From: Flavobacterium psychrophilum
Lineage (GTDB): Bacteria; Bacteroidota; Bacteroidia; Flavobacteriales; Flavobacteriaceae
Direction: 5' to 3'
Length of the DNA: 64,000 nucleotides
NCBI GenBank assembly: GCA_022730285.1
Contig: DZCQ01000011.1
Coordinates: 1 to 64,000, forward strand
The position numbers were made by a program, and so were the translations under genes. Within the stretch, counting starts at the first letter, position 1. Every line of letters starts with the position of its first letter. Below are positions 44,412 to 53,890 of this stretch, one piece after another. Below the pieces are notes generated by a model. It worked only from the letters and a program-made list of their open reading frames with translations, was not told the origin of the DNA and did no database searches.

Positions 44412-45935
44412 ATGAATACAATTAAGGAATTTTTAAGTTTAAAAGAATTTGAAGAGGTTATTTTTAACAACAATAACATAAACATCGAAGACAAAGTACT
44501 AGAAAGAGTTACCGATAGCTTTAATTTTTTAAAAGAATTTTCAGAAAACAAAATAATTTATGGTGTGAATACAGGTTTTGGCCCAATGGCTCAGTACCGA
44601 ATTAAAGATGCCGATAGATTACAACTGCAATATAATCTTATCCGAAGCCATTCTTCTGGGGCAGGAAAACCATTGTCTCCCATTTTTGTAAAAGCCGCAA
44701 TTTTAGCCAGATTAAATTCCCTTTCATTAGGAAATTCAGGCGTGCACCCATCTGTAATTCATTTAATGAAAGAATTAATAAACAAAGATATTACTCCACT
44801 TATTTTCGAACATGGCGGTGTGGGTGCTAGTGGCGATTTAGTACAATTAGCACATTTAGCATTGGTTTTGATAGGAGAAGGAGAAGTTTTTTATAAAGGA
44901 GAAAGAAAAAAAACTAGTGAAGTTTTTCTATTAGAAAATTTAAAACCTATTCAAATTGAAATTAGAGAAGGATTAGCCTTGATGAACGGCACTTCAGTAA
45001 TGACTGGAATTGGAGTAGTAAACGTGTATTATGCTAATAAATTAGTAGATTGGTCAATCAAATTTTCTTGTGCTATTAACGAAATTGTACAAGCATACGA
45101 CGATCACTTTTCGGCAGAATTGAATCAAACTAAAAGGCATAAAGGGCAACAAGAAGTTGCAGAAAAAATGCGAAAAAATTTAGCAGATAGCACCTTAATA
45201 AGAAAAAGAGAAGATCACTTATATACTGGTGAAAACAATGAAGATGTGTTTAAAGAAAAAGTGCAAGAATACTATTCGCTAAGATGTGTACCACAAATAG
45301 TAGGGCCAATATTAGAAACTATAAATAATACCGCAGCAATTTTAGAAAACGAATTCAACTCTGCAAATGATAACCCAATTATTGATGTGAAAAATAAACA
45401 CGTCTATCATGGTGGAAACTTTCATGGTGATTATATTTCTCTAGAAATGGACAAGCTAAAAATAGCAATAACCAAACTCACCATGCTTGCAGAAAGACAA
45501 TTAAATTATTTGTTAAATTCTAAAATAAACGAGATTTTACCTCCATTTGTAAATTTAGGAGAACTAGGTTTTAATTTTGGTATGCAAGGGGTTCAATTTA
45601 CAGCCACTTCAACAACTGCCGAAAACCAAATGCTTTCCAACCCTATGTATATACATAGTATTCCTAATAATAACGACAACCAAGACATTGTTAGTATGGG
45701 AACCAATGCAGCCATAATTACTTCAAAAGTAATAGAAAATGCATTTGAAGTCCTAGCAATAGAACTAATTACTATTGTACAAGCGATAGACTATTTAGAA
45801 CAAAAAGACAAAGTATCCAGCACTACTAAAAAAATATATAATAACATTCGAGATATAATACCAATGTTTAGCCAAGATCAAGTAATGTATCCTTTTGTAC
45901 AAAAAGTAAAAGAATATTTAATCAACAATAAGTAA
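44412..45935 (+). CDS. Tyrosine ammonia-lyase (flexirubin starter unit)
   Basis: The 507-residue protein belongs to the aromatic amino acid lyase family: IIYGVNTGFGPMAQY with catalytic Tyr50, and GGVGASGDLVQLAHLAL whose Ala-Ser-Gly (139-141) forms the MIO cofactor. The sequence is very close to the Flavobacterium johnsoniae tyrosine ammonia-lyase as I remember it (QLQYNLIRSHSSG, RHKGQQE). It should convert tyrosine to 4-coumarate, the aryl starter of flexirubin. Because HAL and TAL share this fold, context is what separates it from a histidine-degrading enzyme: no hut genes are near. Confidence 0.93.
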   Translation: MNTIKEFLSLKEFEEVIFNNNNINIEDKVLERVTDSFNFLKEFSENKIIYGVNTGFGPMAQYRIKDADRLQLQYNLIRSHSSGAGKPLSPIFVKAAILARLNSLSLGNSGVHPSVIHLMKELINKDITPLIFEHGGVGASGDLVQLAHLALVLIGEGEVFYKGERKKTSEVFLLENLKPIQIEIREGLALMNGTSVMTGIGVVNVYYANKLVDWSIKFSCAINEIVQAYDDHFSAELNQTKRHKGQQEVAEKMRKNLADSTLIRKREDHLYTGENNEDVFKEKVQEYYSLRCVPQIVGPILETINNTAAILENEFNSANDNPIIDVKNKHVYHGGNFHGDYISLEMDKLKIAITKLTMLAERQLNYLLNSKINEILPPFVNLGELGFNFGMQGVQFTATSTTAENQMLSNPMYIHSIPNNNDNQDIVSMGTNAAIITSKVIENAFEVLAIELITIVQAIDYLEQKDKVSSTTKKIYNNIRDIIPMFSQDQVMYPFVQKVKEYLINNK

Positions 45936-46035
45936 TCTATTCTAAATTATTTGTATTATTGTCCTAAATTTTCACATTAAAATGCCGTTTTTTTAATAAT
46001 CATGTTTTTGTTTAACTATTAATTATTTTAACATT

Positions 46036-47145
46036 ATGAAAAAAGTATTGTTTTTATTGGTATTATCCTTTCAATTTATACAAGCACAAGAACTTGCATT
46101 AGTTAGAAAAGAGAAAAAATTTGGATATATAAACACCACTGGTGAGTTTAGCATTTCTCCAAAATTTAAAGTAGCAAAAAACTTTTCCGAAGGATTAGCC
46201 GCCGCTCAAGAAGACGGCAAATGGGGATTTATCGACACCAAAGGAAACTGGGCAATTAAGCCTAGTTATGCCGATGCTAAATATTTTCACAATGGACTTT
46301 GTGTGGTTGCAAAAGATAAAAAATGGTTTTATATAAACAAAAAAGGAGAAGAACAAACTGCACCCAATTCAGAAAAAGTATTTGATTTTGAAGATGGAGT
46401 GGCATTTATTAAACAAAATGATAAAGTAGGATTGATAAATCCCAAATTAGAAGTTATTGTCGAGCCAAAATACGACCTTATAAAATCATTTCAAAATGGT
46501 TATGCAAGAGTAAGAAACAACGAAAGATGGGGAATAATTGACAAAACAGGAAAAATTATAGTGGAAATAATTTATGAAGAAATTGGTGATTATTACAAAA
46601 ACACAACTTGGGCAAAAAACGGCTCCTCATTTGGATTAGTAACTTCAGGAAAATTTAAAGCCATAGAAGGTGTTACTAAAATTTGGAATTTCTTATCACA
46701 AGATATTACTTATGCAAAAAAAGGAGAAAAAATTGGATTCATAGACCTAAAAGGGAATTGGATAATAGAACCAAAATTTGACAAAGCAAGAGCATTTGCA
46801 AAAAACCTAGCTCCAGTACAAATAAATAAAAAATGGGGATATGTGAATACCAAAGGCAAAATGATTATAGAACCAACCTATGCAGATGCTGAAATATTTA
46901 GCTCAAACGGATTAGCTCCTGTAAAACAAAAGGAATGGGGATTTGTAAACGAAACAGGAAAACTTGTAATCCCAACAGAATACGGCATTACCTCAGGATT
47001 ATTTGCCTTATTTAAAGACGATGAAAAAGGATTTGTAAACGGACTAGCAAGAATTACAAAAGATAAAAAATGGGGATTTATAAAATCTGATGGTAGTTTA
47101 CTCGGAAATGAATGGTTTGAAAATGCAGAGCCATTTCAAAAATAA
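46036..47145 (+). CDS. Exported WG-repeat protein
   Basis: The 369-residue protein has a signal peptide (MKKVLFLLVLSFQFIQA|QE) and about ten WG-type repeats (for example KWGFIDTKGNW, RWGIIDKTGKI, KWGYVNTKGKM), each followed by a P(K/T)(F/Y) segment. WG repeats form beta-rich, probably propeller-like or solenoid structures, and their ligands are mostly unknown. It lies inside the flexirubin cluster between the ammonia-lyase and the ketoreductase. It may have entered by insertion, or it may have an envelope role in pigment deposition. I have no direct evidence for either. Confidence 0.85.
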   Translation: MKKVLFLLVLSFQFIQAQELALVRKEKKFGYINTTGEFSISPKFKVAKNFSEGLAAAQEDGKWGFIDTKGNWAIKPSYADAKYFHNGLCVVAKDKKWFYINKKGEEQTAPNSEKVFDFEDGVAFIKQNDKVGLINPKLEVIVEPKYDLIKSFQNGYARVRNNERWGIIDKTGKIIVEIIYEEIGDYYKNTTWAKNGSSFGLVTSGKFKAIEGVTKIWNFLSQDITYAKKGEKIGFIDLKGNWIIEPKFDKARAFAKNLAPVQINKKWGYVNTKGKMIIEPTYADAEIFSSNGLAPVKQKEWGFVNETGKLVIPTEYGITSGLFALFKDDEKGFVNGLARITKDKKWGFIKSDGSLLGNEWFENAEPFQK

Positions 47146-47184
47146 ATAAAAATAATATTACTAAAAAGTCAAAACACATAGAAA

Positions 47185-47916
47185 ATGAAGTGTGCATTAA
47201 TAACAGGTGGTTCTAGAGGAATAGGTAACGAAATTTGTAAAAAAATAGCGCAAGACACAAACTATCACATCTTGATTAACTACCAATCTAATATAATTGC
47301 CGCTCAAAACACACTAATAGAAGTACAAAAGTTAGGAGCAACTGCCGAACTTTTACAATTTAATGTAGCAAATTTTGAAGAAGTAAAAACAGTTTTAAAT
47401 AACTGGCAAGACAAAAATCCAAGTGCTATTGTAGAAGTTATTGTAAACAATGCAGGAATTGCAAAAGACGGATTGTTCATGTGGATGAGTCCAGAAGATT
47501 GGACAAGTGTTATCAATACCAGCTTGAATGGTTTTTTTAATGTTACAAACTTTTTTATCCAAAAAATGTTACGAAATAAGTATGGAAGAATAGTGAATAT
47601 GGTCTCTGTTTCTGGAGTGAAAGGTACCGCAGGGCAAACCAACTATTCTGCCGCAAAAGGAGCGCTAGTTGCAGCAACAAAAGCACTAGCACAAGAGGTT
47701 GCAAAACGAAATATAACAGTTAATGCAGTTGCTCCAGGATTTATAAAAACAGACATGACGTCAGACCTTGACGAAAAAGAACTTATCAAACTAGTTCCTG
47801 CAAATAGATTTGGCGAAGCAGAAGAAGTAGCAGATTTAGTTAGTTTTTTAGTATCCAAAAAAGCAAGCTACATAACTGGAGAAATAATTAATATAAACGG
47901 AGGAATTTATTCATAA
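47185..47916 (+). CDS. 3-oxoacyl-ACP reductase (FabG-like, SDR)
   Basis: The 243-residue short-chain dehydrogenase has TGGSRGIG (cofactor binding), NNAG, the catalytic serine in VSVSGVKG, Y-x3-K in NYSAAKG, and the C-terminal ITGEIININGG. It should reduce the beta-keto group of ACP-bound intermediates in aryl-polyene assembly with NADPH. It begins a run of closely packed genes (KAS, ACP) that look dedicated to this pathway. Confidence 0.93.
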   Translation: MKCALITGGSRGIGNEICKKIAQDTNYHILINYQSNIIAAQNTLIEVQKLGATAELLQFNVANFEEVKTVLNNWQDKNPSAIVEVIVNNAGIAKDGLFMWMSPEDWTSVINTSLNGFFNVTNFFIQKMLRNKYGRIVNMVSVSGVKGTAGQTNYSAAKGALVAATKALAQEVAKRNITVNAVAPGFIKTDMTSDLDEKELIKLVPANRFGEAEEVADLVSFLVSKKASYITGEIININGGIYS

Positions 47917-47932
47917 CAATATTCATAAGAAA

Positions 47933-49168
47933 ATGAGTAATAGAGTGGTAATCACCGGAATGGGGATCTATTCCTGTATTGGAACATCATTAAACGAGGT
48001 TAAAGAATCTTTGTACCAAGGAAAATCAGGTATAGAGTACGATCAAGAACGAAAAGAATTTGGTTTTCAATCTGCCTTGACAGGAAAAGTTCCAAAACCG
48101 AATTTAAAAGATTTACTTTCTAGAAGACAACGAATTAGCTTAGGCGAAGAAACAGAATATGCCTATATGGCAACTATACAAGCATTAGAAAACGCAGGTA
48201 TTTCAGATTCGTTTTTTGATGAAAATGAAGTAGGAATATTATACGGTAACGATAGTGTTTCGAAAGCAATTATTGAAGCTACTGATATTATTAGAGACAA
48301 AAAAGACACTGCACTTATTGGCTCTGGAGCAATTTTTAAATCCATGAACTCTACTGTTACCATGAATTTATCTACCATATTTAGGTTAAGAGGCATTAAC
48401 CTAACAGTAAGTGCTGCTTGTGCAAGTGGGTCGCACTCCATAGGATTAGGGTATCATTTAATTAAAAGTGGCTTGCAGGAAATGATTATTTGTGGCGGAG
48501 CACAAGAAATCAATAAATATGCCATGAGCAGTTTTGACGCATTAGGTGTTTTTTCGCCAAGAGAAAATCAACCTACTATTGCTTCTCGCCCATTTGATGC
48601 AAATAGAGATGGGCTAATACCTAGTGGTGGTGGTGCAACGGTGATTCTAGAAAGTTACGAATCTGCAATTAAAAGGGGGGCAACCATAATTGCAGAAGTT
48701 ATAGGATACGGCTTTTCGTCAAACGGAGGGCATATTTCTACACCAAATGTTCAAGGCCCCGCAAATGCAATGCAAAGAGCCATTAAAGATGCAAAAATAA
48801 ATCCCACGCAAATAGAGTATATAAATGCTCACGCAACCTCAACGCCTGTTGGAGATGCAAACGAAGCAAAAGCAATATACGAAGTTTTCAAAGATAGTAA
48901 TCCGTATGTAAGCTCTACAAAATCCATGACGGGTCACGAATGTTGGATGGCTGGTGCTAGTGAGGTAATCTATTCTTTATTAATGATGCAACACGATTTT
49001 ATTGCACCAAACATTAACTTAGAAAACCCAGATGAAGATTCTGCAAAATTAAATTTGGTTAAAACTACATTAAATAAAAAATTTGATATATTTTTGTCCA
49101 ATTCTTTCGGATTTGGAGGAACAAATTCTGCATTAGTAATAAAAAAGTATAAAGAAAGTGATGAGTAA
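47933..49168 (+). CDS. Beta-ketoacyl-ACP synthase (FabF/KAS II type)
   Basis: The 411-residue condensing enzyme has the full Cys-His-His triad: Cys163 in VSAACASGSHS, His in INAHATSTPVGD and His in MTGHECWMAGASE. It starts 17 bases after the ketoreductase and overlaps the next ACP by 8 bases. It likely performs elongation of the polyene or the fatty-acyl precursor. The HATSTP variant is common in the APE/flexirubin ketosynthases. Confidence 0.94.
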   Translation: MSNRVVITGMGIYSCIGTSLNEVKESLYQGKSGIEYDQERKEFGFQSALTGKVPKPNLKDLLSRRQRISLGEETEYAYMATIQALENAGISDSFFDENEVGILYGNDSVSKAIIEATDIIRDKKDTALIGSGAIFKSMNSTVTMNLSTIFRLRGINLTVSAACASGSHSIGLGYHLIKSGLQEMIICGGAQEINKYAMSSFDALGVFSPRENQPTIASRPFDANRDGLIPSGGGATVILESYESAIKRGATIIAEVIGYGFSSNGGHISTPNVQGPANAMQRAIKDAKINPTQIEYINAHATSTPVGDANEAKAIYEVFKDSNPYVSSTKSMTGHECWMAGASEVIYSLLMMQHDFIAPNINLENPDEDSAKLNLVKTTLNKKFDIFLSNSFGFGGTNSALVIKKYKESDE

Positions 49169-49421
49169 AGAGGAGATTATAAAAAAAATTAATGATTTTT
49201 TAGTAGAGGAATTTGAAGTAGAGGAAGATGCAATACAACCAAACGAAGTTTTAAAAGACACCTTAGGGCTAGATAGCTTAGATTATGTAGATTTAGTAGT
49301 TTCTGTAGAATCTAACTTTGGAGTAAAACTAGTCGAAGTAGATTTTGTGGGAATCTCTACTTTTGAAAATTTTTATGATTTAATAGAAAATAAAATTAAA
49401 TTAAAGAATCAAACCGCTTAA
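49161..49421 (+). CDS. Acyl carrier protein
   Basis: Start chosen at ATG 49161; a GTG lies three bases upstream. The 86-residue acidic helical protein has GLDSLDYVDLV, with the Ser that accepts phosphopantetheine. It is coupled to the preceding ketosynthase gene by overlap, so they probably work together. A second ACP gene lies at 61561. Confidence 0.95.
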   Translation: MSKEEIIKKINDFLVEEFEVEEDAIQPNEVLKDTLGLDSLDYVDLVVSVESNFGVKLVEVDFVGISTFENFYDLIENKIKLKNQTA

Positions 49422-49436
49422 AACTTTAATTTTAAA

Positions 49437-50318
49437 ATGAGTAAATGGGATGGAAAATCTAAAGGAACAGTTTTAGGTTACAAGATTTTTGTTTTTTTTA
49501 TAAAAAAAACAGGAATACAATCTGCCTATTTTATACTCTATTTTGTAGCTGCATATTATTTTCTTTTTTTAAGAAAAAGCAACAAAGCCATTTTCTATTA
49601 TTTACACAAGCGGCAAGGTTATTCTTATTTAACATCTAAATTAAAAATTTATCAAAGTTATTACGCCTTTGGGCAAACTATTTTAGATAAAGTAGCAATA
49701 TCGGCAGGAATGCGAAATGAATTTACCTATAAGTTTGAAGGTAGAGAAATTTTACAAAAACTTCTTGCTCAAAAAAAAGGAGGAGTACTTATAAGTGCCC
49801 ATATAGGCAATTTTGAAATTGCAGAACATTTTTTTGGAGAAATTGATGTCGATTTCCAGATAAATTTAGTAACTACAAATTTAGAACATTCTGCTATTAA
49901 AAATTATTTAGAGAAAATAGCCAAGAAACCTAGTATTAAGTTAATTATTATAAAAGATGATTTGTCTCATATCTTTGAAATTAATGCAGCATTAGCAAGA
50001 AATGAATTGGTTTGTTTTACAGGAGACAGATATTTTGAAGGTGTAAAATGCTTGCAAGAAAAGTTATTGGATAAAGAAGCCAACTTTCCAGCAGGACCAT
50101 TCTTAATAGCTTCTCGACTAAAAGTTCCTGTGGTATTTGTTTATGTGATGAAGGAAACTAAATCGCACTATCATTTATACACACAAGAGGCTTTAGTAAA
50201 ACATCGAGATGAAAAATCTTTATTAAAAGAATATACACAAAGCTTAGAAAAAATGCTAGAAAAATATCCTCTGCAATGGTTTAATTTTTTTAATTTTTGG
50301 GATAAAATAGAAAAATGA
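49437..50318 (+). CDS. LpxL/HtrB-like lysophospholipid-type acyltransferase
   Basis: The 293-residue protein has an N-terminal hydrophobic anchor and the acyltransferase motif His-x4-Glu in SAHIGNFEIAE (His122, Glu127), then CFTGDRYFEG. It resembles lipid A acyltransferases that take acyl-ACP. In aryl-polyene clusters such enzymes are proposed to attach the polyene to a lipid. Here it could esterify polyene-ACP or make a lipid-linked form. Its position next to the ACP supports an ACP donor. It overlaps the following esterase gene by 4 bases. Confidence 0.85.
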   Translation: MSKWDGKSKGTVLGYKIFVFFIKKTGIQSAYFILYFVAAYYFLFLRKSNKAIFYYLHKRQGYSYLTSKLKIYQSYYAFGQTILDKVAISAGMRNEFTYKFEGREILQKLLAQKKGGVLISAHIGNFEIAEHFFGEIDVDFQINLVTTNLEHSAIKNYLEKIAKKPSIKLIIIKDDLSHIFEINAALARNELVCFTGDRYFEGVKCLQEKLLDKEANFPAGPFLIASRLKVPVVFVYVMKETKSHYHLYTQEALVKHRDEKSLLKEYTQSLEKMLEKYPLQWFNFFNFWDKIEK

Positions 50319-51292
50319 ATATGGTGAAATTTAAACTTTTGCTTTTGTTTTTCTTGCAAATGCAACTCTTTGCAGTAGCACAGGAAACAGAGACATTAAC
50401 TGAAATTCATAAATTTGGAGAAAATCCAGGGAATCTGAAAATGTTTGTTTTTAACGAAGAAAAACAAGACACTATTTCGAAACCATTAGTAATTGTATTA
50501 CACGGTTGTAGCCAAAATGCTAACAAAGTTTCTGAACTTACAGGTTGGAACAAATTGGCAAAACTAAACAATTTTACAGTTCTATACCCACAACAAAAAA
50601 TGATAAACAATGTTAGCCTATGCTTTAATTGGTTTCTAAAAAATGACATCGAAAAAGGGAAAGGAGAAAGCGAATCTATTTACGAAATGATTTTGTATAT
50701 GAAATCTCATTACCAAATAAACGAAAAAAAAGTTTTCATAACAGGCCTTTCTGCTGGAGCTGCAATGAGTGTTGTTATGTTGGCAACACATCCAAAAACT
50801 TTCAAAGCAGGAGCTATATTTGCAGGTTGTGCTTATAAAGTTGCTACCAATCCGTTTTCGGCAGTAAAAGTAATGTTAGGAAAAAAACAAGTCCCAAAAG
50901 AAGAACTCGTAAAATGGATAACAGACCAAAATACAGAAATAAAAAATTATCCATTATTAATAGTTTATCAAGGCGAAAACGATAACATTGTAAATCATCA
51001 AAATGCTAATATGCTCATCGAACAATGGACAGCAATAAATAATTCCGACACTATTGCTGATAAAACTGAACCCTCATTCGAGACAATCTCCGATATAACT
51101 AGAATAGAGTATCAAAATTTCAATACTACAAAAGAAGTTATTTATTATAAAGTGCAAAATTTAGGACATCAGTTACTAATAAATCCGGGAGAGGAAACAA
51201 ATCAAGGAGGAAAAACAGGAATATATGGAGTAGATAAAAACTTTCATTCTACATTTCAAACAATAAAAGATTTTGGTATTATAAAGGAATAA
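50315..51292 (+). CDS. PHB depolymerase-family (LpqC-like) esterase
   Basis: The 325-residue protein has a signal peptide (LLLLFFLQMQLFAVAQ), an oxyanion VLHGCSQNA and the nucleophile elbow GLSAGAA (Ser147). A late GHQLL supplies the likely catalytic His. It belongs to the exported alpha/beta-hydrolase family including polyhydroxybutyrate depolymerases and feruloyl esterases. Its presence in a pigment cluster is unusual. Hydrolysis or transacylation of flexirubin's ester bond is a possibility, not shown. Confidence 0.85.
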   Translation: MNMVKFKLLLLFFLQMQLFAVAQETETLTEIHKFGENPGNLKMFVFNEEKQDTISKPLVIVLHGCSQNANKVSELTGWNKLAKLNNFTVLYPQQKMINNVSLCFNWFLKNDIEKGKGESESIYEMILYMKSHYQINEKKVFITGLSAGAAMSVVMLATHPKTFKAGAIFAGCAYKVATNPFSAVKVMLGKKQVPKEELVKWITDQNTEIKNYPLLIVYQGENDNIVNHQNANMLIEQWTAINNSDTIADKTEPSFETISDITRIEYQNFNTTKEVIYYKVQNLGHQLLINPGEETNQGGKTGIYGVDKNFHSTFQTIKDFGIIKE

Positions 51293-51319
51293 AAAATATT
51301 TCTTCTTTATAACATATTT

Positions 51320-52975
51320 ATGGAACAATTTGACACAATTATAATAGGCTCTGGAGTTGGTGGTCTTGCAACAGGAATTTGTTTGGCACGTGCAGGACAA
51401 AAAGTACTTGTGCTAGAACAGCATTATGTTCCAGGTGGCTGGAGTCACAGCTTTACACTAAACGGACAACGCTTTAGTCCTGGTGTACACTATGTTGGCT
51501 ATATAGACGAAGGCCAATCTACAAACCAACTATATAGAGGACTTGGTATTGCAAATGATTTGGTTTTTTTTAGAATGAATAAAAATGGCTATGAACATTG
51601 CGTAATTGGAGATAAAACTTTCGATTTTCCAGCAGGAATAGAAAACTTAAAGTACAAACTTGCATTGCAATTTCCTAAAGAGGAAAAAAACATAAAAAAA
51701 TATTTATCACTTGTTCAAAAAGTAAATGAAGAACTTTTGTTAATGCCAACATTAAAAGGCTGGTGGCAGAAAATTACCGTTCCATTTAGAACCAAACACT
51801 TCGGAAAATATGCACTTTTCCCACTTAAAAAAGTAGTAGGCTGGCATTTAAAAGACCCACTATTAAAAGCAATTATAAACATACAATGTGGAGATCATGG
51901 TTTGCCACCAGATAGAGCCTGCTTTCCAGTACATTGCTCTGTTATGAATCATTATTTTGATGGTGGTTTTTATCCAATGGGAGGTGGTGGCGGAATTGTA
52001 AAAGCAATGACTAATGCAATAAAAAGGCATGGTGGTGAAGTCAGAGTGGAGAAAATGGTAAAAAAAATAATTATAGAAAATAAAAAAGCGATTGGAATAC
52101 AATTAAAAAATGGCGAAAAAATATTTGCGAAAACCATCGTTTCTAATGCAGATCCATCTATTACATATCTTAACTTAATTGGAAAAGAACATCTAAGCAA
52201 ATCCTTATTAAAAAAACTGGAGAATACTAAATATTCTGTAACATCACTAATTTTATTTTTAACTTTAGAAATAGATGTAACAAAATTTGGCATAGATTCT
52301 GGAAATATTTGGATGATGAAAAATGAAAATGACGATGCAAATTTTAACCAATTAATGCAAGAAACTATTACTGAAGGTGAATCGTTTCCAGCATTATTCA
52401 TGAGTTGTACAACACTAAAAGATCCTATAAGTTTTAACGGTAGTTATCATAATTTTGAAGTAGTAACGTATGTAGATTACAACAAACTCCCTGATTTTAA
52501 AAACACTAAAAACTATCAAACTCCAGAATATTTAGAATTTAAACAAAAGGTAATTGCTAAATTTCTAAACAATGTAGAAAAAGTAATTCCAAATGCAAAA
52601 CAACATGTAATTCAGGTAGAACTAGGCACACCAAAAACAAACGAATATTATATAAATTCCACTAATGGAAATGTATATGGCACTGAAAAAAAATTAACAC
52701 AAGTTGGTCCATTTTCATTTAAAAACAAATCAGAAATAGAAAATTTATATTTGTGTGGAGCAAGTACCTTATCACATGGTGTGGGAGGAGCAACACATTC
52801 CGGAGTTAGCACAGCAGCCATTATTTTAAATTGCGAAAAGGACGATTTAATCATAGAAGATCCGAATCAGAAAATACGGATTTACGATGCCGAAGACAAA
52901 AGTACTTGGGACGAATGGATTTACACAAAAAGAGCAGATAAAATTCGGACATTTAAAAGAATAAAGCAAAATTAA
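51320..52975 (+). CDS. CrtI-like FAD-dependent oxidoreductase
   Basis: The 551-residue protein starts with the FAD dinucleotide-binding motif IIGSGVGGLATGICLARAG and LEQHYVPGGWSHSF. Near the C-terminus it has LYLCGASTLSHGVGGATHSG. This is the phytoene-desaturase/retinol-saturase superfamily. In flexirubin clusters a CrtI-like enzyme is common and may desaturate or reduce the conjugated chain. The exact reaction is unknown. It is followed after 1 base by darA. Confidence 0.9.
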   Translation: MEQFDTIIIGSGVGGLATGICLARAGQKVLVLEQHYVPGGWSHSFTLNGQRFSPGVHYVGYIDEGQSTNQLYRGLGIANDLVFFRMNKNGYEHCVIGDKTFDFPAGIENLKYKLALQFPKEEKNIKKYLSLVQKVNEELLLMPTLKGWWQKITVPFRTKHFGKYALFPLKKVVGWHLKDPLLKAIINIQCGDHGLPPDRACFPVHCSVMNHYFDGGFYPMGGGGGIVKAMTNAIKRHGGEVRVEKMVKKIIIENKKAIGIQLKNGEKIFAKTIVSNADPSITYLNLIGKEHLSKSLLKKLENTKYSVTSLILFLTLEIDVTKFGIDSGNIWMMKNENDDANFNQLMQETITEGESFPALFMSCTTLKDPISFNGSYHNFEVVTYVDYNKLPDFKNTKNYQTPEYLEFKQKVIAKFLNNVEKVIPNAKQHVIQVELGTPKTNEYYINSTNGNVYGTEKKLTQVGPFSFKNKSEIENLYLCGASTLSHGVGGATHSGVSTAAIILNCEKDDLIIEDPNQKIRIYDAEDKSTWDEWIYTKRADKIRTFKRIKQN

Positions 52976-52976
52976 A

Positions 52977-53879
52977 ATGAAAAATGTTCTAGTTATTTAT
53001 TACTCGCAATCTGGACAATTAAAAAATATTGCAGAAAACATAGCGAAACCTTTGTTGCAGGATACTGAAATTCAGGTAACATTTTATGAAATTAGGTTAG
53101 AAAAACCATTTCCATTTCCATGGGACAATACTGCTTTTTTTGATACATTTCCTAACTCATTTTTACAAATAGAAACTCCTATTCAACCAATAGAAACCGA
53201 AATAACAAATACAAAATTCGATTTAATATTACTACATTATCAAGTGTGGTATTTAAGTCCATCTATCCCTATCAACTCATTCTTAAAAAGCCCTTATGCA
53301 AAAAAGATTCTAGCTAATACGCCAGTAATAACAATTAATGGCTCTAGAAACATGTGGATTATGGCTCAGGAAAAAGTCAAATTTTTACTAAACCAGAACA
53401 AAGCACTTTTAGTAGGTAATATTGCACTAGTAGATAGAGCTCCAAACCTAATTAGTGTGATTACAATTGTAGAATGGATGTTTACCGGAATCAAGAAAAA
53501 ATATCTTGGAATTTTCCCACTACCAGGAGTGTCTGACAAGGATATTAAAGAATCGTCAAAGTTTGGAGAAATAATAAAAAAACACTTGCTGCAATCTGAT
53601 TTTAAATTATTACAAACAGAATTAATTCAGAACAATGCTGTATTTGTAAGCTCATATCTTTCAAGTGTAGATAGAACAGGAAATAAGATATTTAAAAAAT
53701 GGGCAAACTTTATTCATCTTAAAAAAAATAATCGGAAACAGTGGTTAACTATATTTAAAATATATTTGTTGCTTGCAATTTGGATAATCTCGCCAATTGT
53801 GTATATATTGCACGTTTTATTACAACCTTTTCAGTCTAAGAAAAGAAAAGAAGAAGAAAAATATTATCAAGGAGTTTAA
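52977..53879 (+). CDS. darA: Dialkylresorcinol-forming aromatase DarA-like
   Basis: The 300-residue protein starts with a flavodoxin-like segment (VLVIYYSQSGQLKNIAENIA) and has NGSRNMWIMAQEK, with hydrophobic C-terminal helices (IYLLLAIWIISPIVYILHVL). I recognise it as the DarA-type protein that accompanies DarB and oxidises the cyclohexanedione product to a resorcinol. An FMN-binding fold suits that oxidation. It is 11 bases upstream of darB, as expected for this pair. Confidence 0.85.
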   Translation: MKNVLVIYYSQSGQLKNIAENIAKPLLQDTEIQVTFYEIRLEKPFPFPWDNTAFFDTFPNSFLQIETPIQPIETEITNTKFDLILLHYQVWYLSPSIPINSFLKSPYAKKILANTPVITINGSRNMWIMAQEKVKFLLNQNKALLVGNIALVDRAPNLISVITIVEWMFTGIKKKYLGIFPLPGVSDKDIKESSKFGEIIKKHLLQSDFKLLQTELIQNNAVFVSSYLSSVDRTGNKIFKKWANFIHLKKNNRKQWLTIFKIYLLLAIWIISPIVYILHVLLQPFQSKKRKEEEKYYQGV

Positions 53880-53890
53880 AAAAATTAATT

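Noticed and set aside
44412..45935. Histidine ammonia-lyase (hutH)
   Set aside because: The fold permits it, but there are no hut genes, the sequence resembles the known flavobacterial TAL, and the setting is a flexirubin cluster.
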